A stretch of DNA of 64,000 nt from DATDAH01 sp963792205 (GTDB taxonomy: Bacteria > Actinomycetota > Acidimicrobiia > Acidimicrobiales > DATDAH01): contig CAWBVI010000004.1 in NCBI GenBank assembly GCA_963792205.1, positions 248,001 through 312,000 on the forward strand. The letters are read 5' to 3'. This document shows positions 36,197 to 44,780 of this stretch, piece by piece. The translations under genes were made by a program, and so were the position numbers. Positions within the stretch are counted from its first letter, which is position 1. Every line of letters starts with the position of its first letter. The notes under the pieces are model-generated. The model made no database searches and was not told the DNA's origin. It saw only the letters and a program-made list of their open reading frames with translations.

Positions 36197-39100
36197 GGTG
36201 AGCTGACGGGGAGGGGCTCGATCTTGTCGGCCACCACGTTGGTGACCCCTTCGACCTGCTCCAGCTTCCCCCGGACGAGGAGGGCCGGGGCTCGGGCCTG
36301 GGTCCGGTAGCGGGCCCAGCAGCCCTTCGACACGACCACGTTGATCAGCCCGGTCTCGTCCTCGAGGTTGACAAAGGTGATGCCCGAGGCCGTGGCCGGG
36401 CGCTGGCGGTGGGTGACGACGCCGCCGACCAGGACCCGTTCGCCGTCGGGCAGGGTCTTCAGCGCCTCGGCGGACACCACCCCGAGGCGGTCCAGCTCCT
36501 CGCGGACGAAGCGGGTGGGGTGGCCGTCGGGGCTGATGCCGGTGGCCCACAGGTCGGCCAAGGACTCCTCCCGGGGGCCGAGGCCGGGCAGGGTCGGCGC
36601 CTCCACCCCGGTGACCATCCCCGCCAGGCGGTCGGCCCCGCCCTGGGCCACGGCCCCCGCCCCCCACAGGGCGGCCCGGCGGTCGAGGCCGAAGCACCCG
36701 AACGCCCCGGCGGTGGCCAGGGCCTCGAGCTGGGCCAGCGTGGCCCCGGTGCGCCGGGCCAGGTCCTCGGGCCCGGTGTAGGGCCGCCCGGCGGCGGTGG
36801 CCTCGGCCAGCTCCTCGCCGATCCCCCGCACCGACCCGATCCCGAGCCTGACGACCGGGCCGTGCGCCCCCCATGTCTCCCGCTCCGCTCGGGGCGTTCG
36901 GGCCACGCAGGCTGCGGGGTGCGCCTCGGCCTCCTGGGGGACCGTCGCCTTCGGATTCGGTTCCAGCGTGGCGGCGGCGGCGGAGGCGTTGACGTCGGGG
37001 GTGCGGATCTGGACGCCGTGGCGACGGGCGTCCTGGACCAGGGAGTGCGGGGAGTAGAAGCCCATGGGTTGGGCGTTGAGCAGGGCGGCGCAGAAGGCGG
37101 CCGGGTGGTACCGCTTCAGCCAGGACGAGGCGTAGACCAGGTAGGCGAAGCTCACCGAGTGGCTCTCGGGGAAGCCGAAGTTGGCGAAGGCGGCCAGCTT
37201 CTCCCAGATCCGATCGGCCACCTCGCCGGTGATCCCGCGCTCGGCCATGCCGGCGAAGAACCGTCCCCGCAGCCGCTCCATGCGCCGCACCGAGCGCTTC
37301 GAGCCCATGGCCTGGCGCAGCTCGTCGGCCTCGGCCGCGGTGAAGCCGGCCACGTCGATGGCCATCTGCATGAGCTGTTCCTGGAAGAGCGGGATGCCCA
37401 GGGTCTTGGCCAGCGAGGGCTCGAGCAGGGGGTGCAGGAAGGTGACCGCCTCCTGGCCGTTGCGGCGCCGGATGTAAGGGTGCACCGACCCCCCCTGGAT
37501 CGGCCCCGGGCGGATGAGGGCGACCTCGACGACCAGGTCGTAGAACTTCCGGGGCTTGAGCCGGGGCAGGGTGGCCATCTGGGCCCGGCTCTCGACCTGG
37601 AACACGCCCACCGAGTCGGCGGCGCAGAGCATGTCGTAGACCTCGGGGTCCTCGTGGGGGATGGTGGCCAGGTCGAGGGTGACCCCCTCGTGTTCGGCCA
37701 CCAGCTCGATGCAGTAGCGCAGGGCGGAGAGCATCCCGAGGCCCAGCAGGTCGAACTTGACCAGGCCCACCGCCGCGCAGTCGTCCTTGTCCCACTGCAG
37801 CACGCTGCGGTCGGCCATCCGCCCCCACTCGACGGGGCAGACCTCGGCCACCGGCCGGTCGCACATGACCATGCCGCCGGAGTGGATGCCCAGGTGGCGG
37901 GGGAAGTCCTCCACCTCCTGGGCCAGCGCCAAGACCTCGGCCGGGATGTCGTGGTCGACGTGGCCGTCGGGGCCCCGCTGGTGCTCGCCGTCGGCAACCC
38001 GCGACCAGCGGTCGATCTGCTTGGCCCAGGCGTCCTGCTGGCCGGGAGCGTGCCCGAGGGCCTTGGCCATGTCCCGCACCGCCGAGCGGGCCCGGTAGGT
38101 GATGACGTTGGCCACCTGGGCGGCCCGCTCCCGGCCGTGGCGCTCGTACACGTACTGGATGGCCTCCTCCCGCCGGTCGCTTTCGATGTCGAGGTCGATG
38201 TCGGGGGGGCCGTCGCGCTCGGGCGAGAGGAACCGCTCGAACAGCAGGCCGAGGTCGACGGCATCCACGTTGGTGATGCCCAGGGCGAAGCACACCGCCG
38301 AGTTGGCCGCCGAGCCCCGCCCCTGGCAGTAGATCCCCGCCTCCCGGCAGAACCGCACGATGTCCCACACCACGAGGAAGTACCCGGGGAAACCCAGCTG
38401 CTCGATCATGGCCAGCTCGTGGTCGATCTGCCCGTACGGGCTTCTGGCGCCTGATCGAGGCGCCCCGGCGCCCGAATCGGGCGCCAGAACGGGACCACTC
38501 GGCCGCGGGCCGTAGCGGAGGTGGGCACCCCAGCCGGTCAGCTCGCGGAGGTAGGACATCTCGTCGTGGCCGGGCGGGCACGGGAAGGGCGGCAGGTTCG
38601 GGGCCACGAGGTGCAGGTCGAAGGCGCACTCGCGCCCCAGGGCCGCGGCCCGGGCCACCGCTCCCGGGTAGCGGGCGAAGCGACGGGCCTGCTCGTCGCC
38701 CGAGCGCAGGTGGGCCCCGGCCGACGCGGGCAACCAACCGTCGATCTCGTCCAGCGAGCGCCGGGCCCGCACGGCGGCCAGGGCCGTGGCCAGCCGGCGC
38801 CCGCCCGGCGTGGCGTAGTGGACGTTGTTGGTGGCCACGACGTCGACCCCGGCCCGCACCGCCACCTCGGCCAGCCCGTCGTTGCGGGCGCTGTCCAGCG
38901 GGTCACCGTGGTCCCAGAGCTCGACGGCCACGTTCTCCCGCCCGAAGGCCCCGACCAGGCGGCCCAGCTCGCGGCTGGCCGCCGCCGGGCCCTGCTCCAC
39001 CAGCGCCCGGGGCACCGCCCCCTTCCGGCACCCGGTCAGCACCAGCCAGTGGTCGCGGGCCCGGGGGTCGTCCGCCAGCTCGGCCAGCGAGGTGCGGGGC

Positions 39101-39618
39101 GCCCCCTTCTCCCCCGCCATCTGGGCCCGGCTGACGGCCGCCCCGAGCCGGGCATAGCCGACCGGGTCGCGGGCCAGGACCACGAGGTGGTCACCCTCCG
39201 GGTCCGCCACCCCCATCTGCGGAGCGGTCGCGCCAAGGGTCAGCTCCGCGCCGTACGCGGTGGGCAACCCGTAGGCCTTGGCCGCCTCGGCGAAGCGGAC
39301 CACGCCGTAGAAGCCGTCGTGGTCGGTGAGGGCGAGGGCCTCGAGCCCGAGGCGGACGGCCTCCTCGGCCAGCTCCTCGGCGTGCGAGGCGCCGTCGAGG
39401 AAGCTGAAGTTGGAGTGGCAGTGCAGCTCGGCGTAGGGGGTGGCCCCCCGCCGCCACTCCAGCGCCCGGGCGGCGTAGGCCTCCCGCTTGCGGGACCAGG
39501 CCGGGCTGTCCCCGCCGTCGGCGCCGGGCCAGTGGGACTGGTCGAGCGGCGTGGCCCACTGGTCCGAGAGCCGGCCCTCGAGCTCGGACCACGTGACCGG
39601 CGGGTTGCGCCATCCCAT
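36172..39618 (-). CDS. dnaE2: Error-prone DNA polymerase DnaE2
   Basis: A 1148-aa C-family polymerase acting in SOS mutagenesis and lesion bypass. The PHP domain begins YAELHCHSNFSFLDGASHAE (about 62). The catalytic palm has DIDLDIESDRREEAI with the metal-binding aspartates, and the fingers continue with VITYRARSAVRDMAKALGH. The OB domain ends in INVVVSKGCWARYRTQAR. ATG 39618 is supported by an SOS box just upstream. It lacks the beta-clamp tail typical of DnaE1, as expected. Residues about 377-393 (VLAPDSGAGAPRSGARS) come from an in-frame palindromic element not expected in the family. ImuA/ImuB, its usual partners, are 2.8 kb away on the same strand. Confidence 0.95.
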   Translation of the reverse strand: MGWRNPPVTWSELEGRLSDQWATPLDQSHWPGADGGDSPAWSRKREAYAARALEWRRGATPYAELHCHSNFSFLDGASHAEELAEEAVRLGLEALALTDHDGFYGVVRFAEAAKAYGLPTAYGAELTLGATAPQMGVADPEGDHLVVLARDPVGYARLGAAVSRAQMAGEKGAPRTSLAELADDPRARDHWLVLTGCRKGAVPRALVEQGPAAASRELGRLVGAFGRENVAVELWDHGDPLDSARNDGLAEVAVRAGVDVVATNNVHYATPGGRRLATALAAVRARRSLDEIDGWLPASAGAHLRSGDEQARRFARYPGAVARAAALGRECAFDLHLVAPNLPPFPCPPGHDEMSYLRELTGWGAHLRYGPRPSGPVLAPDSGAGAPRSGARSPYGQIDHELAMIEQLGFPGYFLVVWDIVRFCREAGIYCQGRGSAANSAVCFALGITNVDAVDLGLLFERFLSPERDGPPDIDLDIESDRREEAIQYVYERHGRERAAQVANVITYRARSAVRDMAKALGHAPGQQDAWAKQIDRWSRVADGEHQRGPDGHVDHDIPAEVLALAQEVEDFPRHLGIHSGGMVMCDRPVAEVCPVEWGRMADRSVLQWDKDDCAAVGLVKFDLLGLGMLSALRYCIELVAEHEGVTLDLATIPHEDPEVYDMLCAADSVGVFQVESRAQMATLPRLKPRKFYDLVVEVALIRPGPIQGGSVHPYIRRRNGQEAVTFLHPLLEPSLAKTLGIPLFQEQLMQMAIDVAGFTAAEADELRQAMGSKRSVRRMERLRGRFFAGMAERGITGEVADRIWEKLAAFANFGFPESHSVSFAYLVYASSWLKRYHPAAFCAALLNAQPMGFYSPHSLVQDARRHGVQIRTPDVNASAAAATLEPNPKATVPQEAEAHPAACVARTPRAERETWGAHGPVVRLGIGSVRGIGEELAEATAAGRPYTGPEDLARRTGATLAQLEALATAGAFGCFGLDRRAALWGAGAVAQGGADRLAGMVTGVEAPTLPGLGPREESLADLWATGISPDGHPTRFVREELDRLGVVSAEALKTLPDGERVLVGGVVTHRQRPATASGITFVNLEDETGLINVVVSKGCWARYRTQARAPALLVRGKLEQVEGVTNVVADKIEPLPVSSPQRSRDFR
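38442..38489. repeat. In-frame palindromic element inside dnaE2
   Basis: TTCTGGCGCC (38442-38451) and GGCGCCAGAA (38480-38489) form 10-bp terminal inverted repeats. Between them are two sub-palindromes: GGCGCC-N7-GGCGCC (38446-38464) and GGCGCCCGA-A-TCGGGCGCC (38467-38485). On the coding strand it reads CGTTCTGGCGCCCGATTCGG..., homologous to the element at 44005-44052. It keeps the dnaE2 frame and lies between the PHP-linked region and the IDHELAMIEQL helix, a surface loop site in C-family polymerases. Confidence 0.85.
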
Positions 39619-39630
39619 GGACCGACCGTA

Positions 39631-39646
39631 GCGAACACCTGTTCGT
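39631..39646. promoter_or_regulatory. SOS box (LexA operator) of dnaE2
   Basis: GCGAACACCTGTTCGT contains CGAAC-N4-GTTCG in perfect dyad symmetry (39632-39645), the actinobacterial LexA consensus. It lies 13 bp upstream of the dnaE2 ATG, where bound LexA would block transcription. It implies DNA-damage induction of the polymerase. Confidence 0.88.
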
Positions 39647-39678
39647 CCCGCCACTCGAACCGACTGCCCCTTCAGGGG

Positions 39679-40413
39679 TCAGGTGTTGAAGCCGGGCGGG
39701 ACGCAGAAGTCGGGGGCGGCGTGGCAGTACGGGACCCGGACGTCGAGGCCGTTGATGAACTCCGTGTCCTCGTCGACGACCACGACCCGGGCGTGACGCA
39801 GCCGGGTGTCGTCGTCGTACCAGCGGGCCCAGTGCGAGTCGACGAAGACGCTGATGCGGTAGCGGCCGAGCCTCGGCACCCGGAACGACCAGATCCCGCT
39901 GGGCATGTCGTTGCCGATGCCGTCGATGCTCACCCACGTGCCGGCGGGGTTGCGGCGCCAGATGCCCACGCTGGCGAACTTGGGCACGCCGCCCAGGTTC
40001 GTCACCCGACCCGACAGGACCCGCCCCACCGGTGTGAGGGCGGCGTTGGCGACGATCGGACCCGGCGCCGCGACCACGACCTCGGTCGCGACGGTGAAGT
40101 TGGGCTGGTTGTTCCACCATTCGCCCCGGTAGTCGTCGGCCACGAACTTGATGAACCAGGTGCCGGGGTCGAGGCAGATGGAGTACCGGCTGGTGTCCGG
40201 GTTGGTGGCGAAGCCGTCGAAGGGGCCACCGGAGTCCGATACCTCGACACTCGTGACTTGAGTCAGCGGAAGGCCGGTCGCCGCGTCGGTGACCCGGCCC
40301 CGGACCTCGACCTGACCGCCTCCGCACGTCCCGGCCGAGGCGGTCGGTGCGCCGGCGACGGCGAGACCGGCGAGGAGCACCAGGGCGAGCAGGACCGCGA
40401 GCGGACGACGCAT
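39679..40413 (-). CDS. Secreted protein with carboxypeptidase-regulatory-like beta domains
   Basis: A 244-aa exported protein. The signal peptide (LAVLLALVLLAGLAVAGAPTASA) is followed by GTCGGGQVEVRGRVTDAATG, the start of a CarboxypepD_reg-like beta-sandwich (about 30-110), and a second, similar domain beginning VLSGRVTNLGGVPKFASV (about 125-235). Both have the FIKFVADDYRGEWWNNQP or RYRISVFVDSHWARWYDDD kind of Trp-rich hairpin. A Cys pair near the C-terminus (YCHAAPDFCVPP) may form a disulphide. The function is unknown; such folds bind carbohydrate or act as structural spacers. It is unrelated to its mutasome neighbours. Confidence 0.7.
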   Translation of the reverse strand: MRRPLAVLLALVLLAGLAVAGAPTASAGTCGGGQVEVRGRVTDAATGLPLTQVTSVEVSDSGGPFDGFATNPDTSRYSICLDPGTWFIKFVADDYRGEWWNNQPNFTVATEVVVAAPGPIVANAALTPVGRVLSGRVTNLGGVPKFASVGIWRRNPAGTWVSIDGIGNDMPSGIWSFRVPRLGRYRISVFVDSHWARWYDDDTRLRHARVVVVDEDTEFINGLDVRVPYCHAAPDFCVPPGFNT

Positions 40414-40450
40414 GACGCGCACGGTACTGCCACGCTCCGTGAGCAAGGAA

Positions 40451-41626
40451 TCACCCGTCCGGGGAAGCGGCGCGCACGACGGCCTCGACGTAGATGGCCC
40501 GGGCGGCCAGCGCTTCGCGCATCTCGGCCAGCATCCCCTCGAAGAACTCCTCGCGATAGGTCTGGTCGGTGAGGGTCGAGAAGGTGAACTGGAGGGCGGA
40601 GAAGGCGGCGACGAGGATGGCCACCCGGATCAGGTCCCAGGTCAACACGACGGGTTGGCCGAACAGGGTCACCTCGCCGATCACGTCGAGCTCCCCGCCC
40701 ACCCAGCTGGTCATGGTCTCCTCCCGCAGGGCGACCAGCCCGAAGGCGACGTAGAAGAGCCCGATCGCCGCGGCCACGACCACGATCTGCACCCCCTGGC
40801 TGAACACCAGGACCAGGGCGACGTTGATGCGGGCCCTCCGGCCGAGCGGCGGCGGATCAGGCGGCTCGGGGAGCGTGTCGACGGCAACGGTGGCCACCGG
40901 GGTGTCATCGGCGCAGACGCGGGCGGCGGCCCACGACGAGAACACCGCCACCTGGTCGACCTCCCGGCGCTGGCGGAGCACGAGGAACACCAGGCCGGCG
41001 GCGGTCAGCATCCCGACGACGATGAGCATGAACGGCGCTTCGAGGTTGGCCGCCACCTCCCAGATCTCCGTGGTGAGGAACAAGAACGTGGCGAAGAGCA
41101 GGAGGAGGGGCAGGGACCGCACCATGAGGTCGGTCACGTTGGCCAGCTGCCGGATGGTCTGGCCGAAGGCCCAGCGGGTCATGGGGAGGAGTCCGTAGCT
41201 GGTGACCGCGTAGGTCACGGCCAGGATGGCGAGGTTGAGGGCCACCACCCCGAGGGGGTCGGTCAGGTGGTCCTTGCTGAACAGGGCGGGCAGCAGGGCG
41301 GGCACGAGGACGAACACGGCCAGCTCGGGTGTCCCCACCCGATCGGGGCGCTGAAGCGGCCGGCGCCCCCGGAGCACGTTGACCCCCACGATGGCGGCCA
41401 GGAAGATCGCCGCGCCGCCCAGCATCGGGAGCAGCTCGTCGAGCCCTTCCCGGTCCTCGTCCAGGCTGAAGGCCAGCTCGGCGAGGAAGACCAGGGTCAG
41501 GAACGGCGCCGCCCGGGTCCAGACGTCGGTCGTGGCCCGATAGGTGTCGATGAAGTGGGGCAGGCCCCGCCGGACGAACCAGCGCTCCGTGCGCCGGCTC
41601 AGCTCCGCCCGCGCCCCCTCGTCCAC
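40451..41626 (-). CDS. Hypothetical multi-pass membrane protein
   Basis: A 391-aa membrane protein of unknown function. There are about eight hydrophobic segments: a pair near 40-60 and 80-110 (MLGGAAIFLAAIVGVNVL), VFVLVPALLPALF, LGVVALNLAILAVTYAVTSY, LLLLFATFLFL, MLIVVGMLTAAGLVFLVL, VALVLVFSQGVQIVVVAAAIG and a last one near 330. The long central loop is acidic. GTG 41626 is preferred over the extended start at 41734, because the next gene starts divergently at 41657. I recognise no family. Confidence 0.65.
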   Translation of the reverse strand: MDEGARAELSRRTERWFVRRGLPHFIDTYRATTDVWTRAAPFLTLVFLAELAFSLDEDREGLDELLPMLGGAAIFLAAIVGVNVLRGRRPLQRPDRVGTPELAVFVLVPALLPALFSKDHLTDPLGVVALNLAILAVTYAVTSYGLLPMTRWAFGQTIRQLANVTDLMVRSLPLLLLFATFLFLTTEIWEVAANLEAPFMLIVVGMLTAAGLVFLVLRQRREVDQVAVFSSWAAARVCADDTPVATVAVDTLPEPPDPPPLGRRARINVALVLVFSQGVQIVVVAAAIGLFYVAFGLVALREETMTSWVGGELDVIGEVTLFGQPVVLTWDLIRVAILVAAFSALQFTFSTLTDQTYREEFFEGMLAEMREALAARAIYVEAVVRAASPDG

Positions 41627-41656
41627 CCGGAGAGTGTGGCCCGTAGGTTGACCGCC

Positions 41657-42412
41657 ATGGGAGATGTCCTCGTCACGGGTGGCGCCGGGGGCTTGGGCCG
41701 ACCGCTCGTCGAGCGCCTCGTGCGTAGCGGCCACACGGTGCGGATCGCCTCACGGTCGGCCACCACGGCGGCGCCCCCGGGGGTGAGGGTGTACGAGGTC
41801 GACGTACGGTCGGGCACGGGTCTGGCGACGGCGGTGGCCGGCGCCGACGTGGTCGTGCACCTCGCCAGCTCCCCGTGGCGACCGAAGGGCATCGAGGTCG
41901 GCGGCGCCGGCCGCCTGCTCGCCGCCATCGGCCCCGCTCGGCCCCACCTGCTCTACATCTCGATCGTGGGCGTCGACCAACACCCGTTCCCCTACTACCG
42001 GGCGAAGCGGGCGGCCGAGCAGGTCTTCGAGGCCGGCGCCGTCCCTTTCACGATCCTGCGCGCCACCCAGTTCCACAGCCTCCTCGACCAGTTGCTCAGC
42101 CTGCCGGTGTGCGCCCTCCCTCGTGGAGCCACGTTCCAGCCCATCGAGGTCACCGAGGTCGCCGACCGCATGGCCGAGCTGGTCGGGCTCGGCCCGTCAG
42201 GACGGGTGGACGACATCGGCGGCCCGGAGGTCCTGGGCGTCGACGCGCTCACGGGCTCGTACGCCGAGGTGCGCGGGCGGCGACCCCGCTGCGTCACCCT
42301 GCCCGCGGCAGGCAAGGTCCTCGGCGCCTTCGCCGCCGGCCTCCAGACCTGCCCGGACCACCGCTACGGCACGATCACCTGGCGCCAGTACCTGGAGGCG
42401 ACCTCCCACTGA
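41657..42412 (+). CDS. NAD(P)H-binding atypical SDR (NmrA/NAD-epimerase-like)
   Basis: A 251-aa cytoplasmic protein with an N-terminal Rossmann motif VLVTGGAGGLGRPLVERLVR, then ADVVVHLAS in the position of the SDR structural loop. The active-site YxxxK appears as YYRAKRAAEQV. The rest (VPFTILRATQFH, FQPIEVTEVADRM) is typical of atypical extended SDRs such as NAD(P)H azoreductase/NmrA-like proteins. Substrate unknown. It is divergent from the membrane protein and ends 4 nt before the imuB stop. Confidence 0.82.
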   Translation: MGDVLVTGGAGGLGRPLVERLVRSGHTVRIASRSATTAAPPGVRVYEVDVRSGTGLATAVAGADVVVHLASSPWRPKGIEVGGAGRLLAAIGPARPHLLYISIVGVDQHPFPYYRAKRAAEQVFEAGAVPFTILRATQFHSLLDQLLSLPVCALPRGATFQPIEVTEVADRMAELVGLGPSGRVDDIGGPEVLGVDALTGSYAEVRGRRPRCVTLPAAGKVLGAFAAGLQTCPDHRYGTITWRQYLEATSH

Positions 42413-42416
42413 CCGC

Positions 42417-43979
42417 CTAGTCGTAGGTGGCTTCCAGCCACCAGCGGCCGTCCTCCAGAGCGAGGAGGTGGGCCTGGCCGTCGGCGGTGAGGACCTGGAA
42501 GCGGGCCCGCCGGCGGTGGGCCCGGGTGTCCCACCAACGTTCGTCCACCGGCCAGGGACCGGCCCAGCCGTCCACCGCCTGCGGGGCCCCACCCGCCACG
42601 GCCACCCGGGCCGGGGCGGCGGTGGCCAGCCCCCGCCCGCTGACCCCCACCGGCCGGCCGTGGCGGTCGAGCACCTGGGCCGGCACCGGCCGGAGCTGGA
42701 TCAGCGCGGGGGTCGGGGCGGGGAGGCGGCCGGGCCAGGGCGCGGGGTCGGTCCCCTCCTCCCCCGCCACGGTGCGCTCGGTCAGGTCGACGGCGTCGGC
42801 CGGGACCAGAGCCACGGCCTCGGCCGGATGGCGCCCACCCCGGCGCTCGGGGACGGTGGCCGATCCGGGGCCCAGGAGGCCGTCGACCCGGGCCAGGGCC
42901 CGGGCGGCCCGCTCGGCCGCGGCCGTCTCGGCCCCCCAGAAGCCGAGCTGGCGACCCCGGGCCGCAGCCACCTCCACCGGGGCCAGGCTCAGGTGGATGA
43001 TGCCGCTGGTCGGGCGGCTGGCTGCGGACGAGTTGAGCCAGCCCTCGAGCTGCCAGCGGACCCGTTCGGCCATGGCCGGGGCCGTGAGGGCACCCTCGTG
43101 GCGCCAGCAGCGCTCGTGGCACTCGCCGTGCTCGGTCTCGGCGGTGACCAGCACCTGGGCGCAGGACAGGCCTCGCCCGGCCAGGCGCTCGTGGAGGTCG
43201 TCGGCCAGGCGCTTGGCCGCGAAGGCCGCGGCGTCGACCCGCTCGGCCGGGGGGTCCAGCTCCACGGTGGCGACCAGGTCGGGGGGCGGGGGCCGGGTGT
43301 CGGGCCGGCGGTCGTCATCGCCCGAGGCCAGGCGGTGGGCCCGCTCCCCCGGCCACCCGAACCGGGCCATGACGTCGGCCCGGGGCAGGGCGGCCAGATC
43401 GCCCAGCGCGGCCAGCCCCAGGCGGGTGAACACGTCGGTCAGCGCCATCCCGTCCGCCACGACCTCGTCGAGCACCCCCACCGGGAAGGGGGCGAGGAAG
43501 GCCGGTGTCCCGCCGGGCGGGACCACGACGCCGCGGCGGGCGGCGAGGAGGGCGGCGAAGGGGCCGTCGGCCACGCCCACCCGGCTGGGGCCGGCCACGG
43601 CGGCGGCGACCAGCCCGGCCACCCGCTCGGCCAGGGCCTCGTCGCCGCCGAAGTAGCGGGACGGGCCCCGGGTGGGGAACGAGCAGACGCCGGGTCGGGT
43701 CAGCTCGACCCGGGGGGTGACGGCCTCCACGGCCCCGGCCACGGCCTCGAACGCCCGGGCGTCACGGGCCGGGTCGTGGGCCAGGAGCTCGACCTGTGGG
43801 CAGCGGGCCTGTGCCTCCCGGCGCCGCAGGCCCACCTGGACCCCCTCGGCCCGGGCGGCCGGCGTGGTGGCCACCACCCGGTTGGCGTGCAGGACCGCGG
43901 CCGGCGTGGCCAGGTCGACCCCGGCCGCCACCAGCGCCCAGTCCGCGCACCACACCACCATCGTCCGCACGGCCGTCAC
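42417..43979 (-). CDS. imuB: ImuB, catalytically inactive Y-family polymerase homologue
   Basis: A 520-aa Y-family polymerase homologue of the ImuA/ImuB/DnaE2 mutasome. The N-terminal fold (MVVWCADWALVAAGVDLATP, residue 7 on) corresponds to the palm, and SRYFGGDEALAERV replaces the usual catalytic SxDEAYLD segment. The Asp-Glu pair needed for catalysis is therefore missing, as in known ImuB proteins that serve as adaptors for the beta clamp and DnaE2. The GTG start at 43979 overlaps the imuA stop by 4 nt (GTGA), so the two are coupled. The C-terminal region has the expected basic helices and a Trp-rich end (WWDTRAHRRRARFQVL). Confidence 0.85.
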   Translation of the reverse strand: MTAVRTMVVWCADWALVAAGVDLATPAAVLHANRVVATTPAARAEGVQVGLRRREAQARCPQVELLAHDPARDARAFEAVAGAVEAVTPRVELTRPGVCSFPTRGPSRYFGGDEALAERVAGLVAAAVAGPSRVGVADGPFAALLAARRGVVVPPGGTPAFLAPFPVGVLDEVVADGMALTDVFTRLGLAALGDLAALPRADVMARFGWPGERAHRLASGDDDRRPDTRPPPPDLVATVELDPPAERVDAAAFAAKRLADDLHERLAGRGLSCAQVLVTAETEHGECHERCWRHEGALTAPAMAERVRWQLEGWLNSSAASRPTSGIIHLSLAPVEVAAARGRQLGFWGAETAAAERAARALARVDGLLGPGSATVPERRGGRHPAEAVALVPADAVDLTERTVAGEEGTDPAPWPGRLPAPTPALIQLRPVPAQVLDRHGRPVGVSGRGLATAAPARVAVAGGAPQAVDGWAGPWPVDERWWDTRAHRRRARFQVLTADGQAHLLALEDGRWWLEATYD

Positions 43980-44704
43980 GACGCCGCCCGCAGCCCTTCC
44001 TCCGTTCTGGCCCCCGATTCGGTCGCCATGGCCACCGGATCGGGGGCCAGAAGCGACTCGTGGTCGGTGGCCAGGGGCTCGTCGACCGCGGGAAGCCACA
44101 GGTCGGTGGCGCGGGGGCGGGCGGCCTCGCGCCGGCCGCTGACCTCGAGGTGGACCCGTCGGCGTTGCAGGTGGCCGTGGCCCCGACCCAGGCCCTCCCA
44201 GGCCGAGCCGCCGAGGGCCAGGTGCAGGTCGGCCCCTTCCGGCCAGGCCGAGACGGCTGCTCGCCCGGCCAGCACCACGACCGTCCCCCGTTCGCGGGCC
44301 CGGGCCCCGAGACGGCGGGCGTCGGCGGGACGGACCCGGCGGTCGGGAGCGGCGACGACCAGGTCGAAGCCGTCGAGCAGGGCACCGAGGACCGTGGCCC
44401 ACGAGCCCCCGGGCGGGGCGACCACGGCCAGGCGATCCAGCGCCACCCCGGCGTCGGCCGCCGCCAGCAGCCCGGCCGCGGGCATCCCCACCAACGCCGC
44501 CCAGGACCCGGTCCCGGTGGGAGGCGCCAGCAGGGCCCAGAGCAGCGAGGTGGCCCCCTGCCCCTCCACCGCCACCACCGAACCCCGCCGCACCCCACCC
44601 CCGGGCAGCACGTCGGCCAGGGCGGGCAGGGCCGGCAACCGCTGCTCGTCGGTCAGGGTCACGGGTCGGACCCGGTCCCGCAGCGTTGCCAGCTCCCCAG
44701 CCAT
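43976..44704 (-). CDS. imuA: ImuA-type RecA-like protein of the SOS mutasome
   Basis: A 242-aa protein in the position of ImuA (imuA-imuB operon). It has the RecA-like fold: LPGGGVRRGSVVAVEGQGAT (residues about 40-60, a degenerate Walker-A loop), SWAALVGMPAAGLLAAA, LDRLAVVAPPG and a FDLVVAAPDRRV strand. Walker catalytic residues are not convincingly present, as in ImuA of other species, which bind RecA filaments. ATG 44704 is chosen because the longer ORF start would run into the SOS box. The last 25 residues come partly from the palindromic element (SLLAPDPVAMATESGART). Confidence 0.78.
   Translation of the reverse strand: MAGELATLRDRVRPVTLTDEQRLPALPALADVLPGGGVRRGSVVAVEGQGATSLLWALLAPPTGTGSWAALVGMPAAGLLAAADAGVALDRLAVVAPPGGSWATVLGALLDGFDLVVAAPDRRVRPADARRLGARARERGTVVVLAGRAAVSAWPEGADLHLALGGSAWEGLGRGHGHLQRRRVHLEVSGRREAARPRATDLWLPAVDEPLATDHESLLAPDPVAMATESGARTEEGLRAAS
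44005..44052. repeat. In-frame palindromic element at the 3' end of imuA
   Basis: TTCTGGCCCCCGAT (44005-44018) and ATCGGGGGCCAGAA (44039-44052) are exact 14-bp complements, and the centre (CGGT/ACCG) pairs further, so nearly all 48 bp are palindromic. The left flank CCGTTCTGG is shared with 3132, 3193 and the reversed copy in dnaE2. It lies in the last 26 codons of imuA and keeps its frame, giving a LAPD-x8-SGAR peptide like that in DnaE2. Confidence 0.85.
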
Positions 44705-44717
44705 CAGGACACCAGTA

Positions 44718-44733
44718 TCGAACAACTGTTCGC
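44718..44733. promoter_or_regulatory. SOS box (LexA operator) of imuA-imuB
   Basis: TCGAACAACTGTTCGC contains CGAAC-N4-GTTCG in perfect dyad symmetry (44719-44732), 14 bp upstream of the imuA ATG. It matches the actinobacterial consensus TCGAAC-N4-GTTCGA except for the last base. It suggests co-induction with dnaE2, which has a similar box at 39631. Confidence 0.9.
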
Positions 44734-44780
44734 ATCTGGCAAACGGGGAACAAGCCCTCCTCCGAGGCGTTCAGTCAGCC

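Noticed and set aside
38437..38500. Intein or intron in dnaE2
   Set aside because: The extra segment is only about 50 bp and lacks splicing motifs. It is a palindrome related to copies elsewhere.
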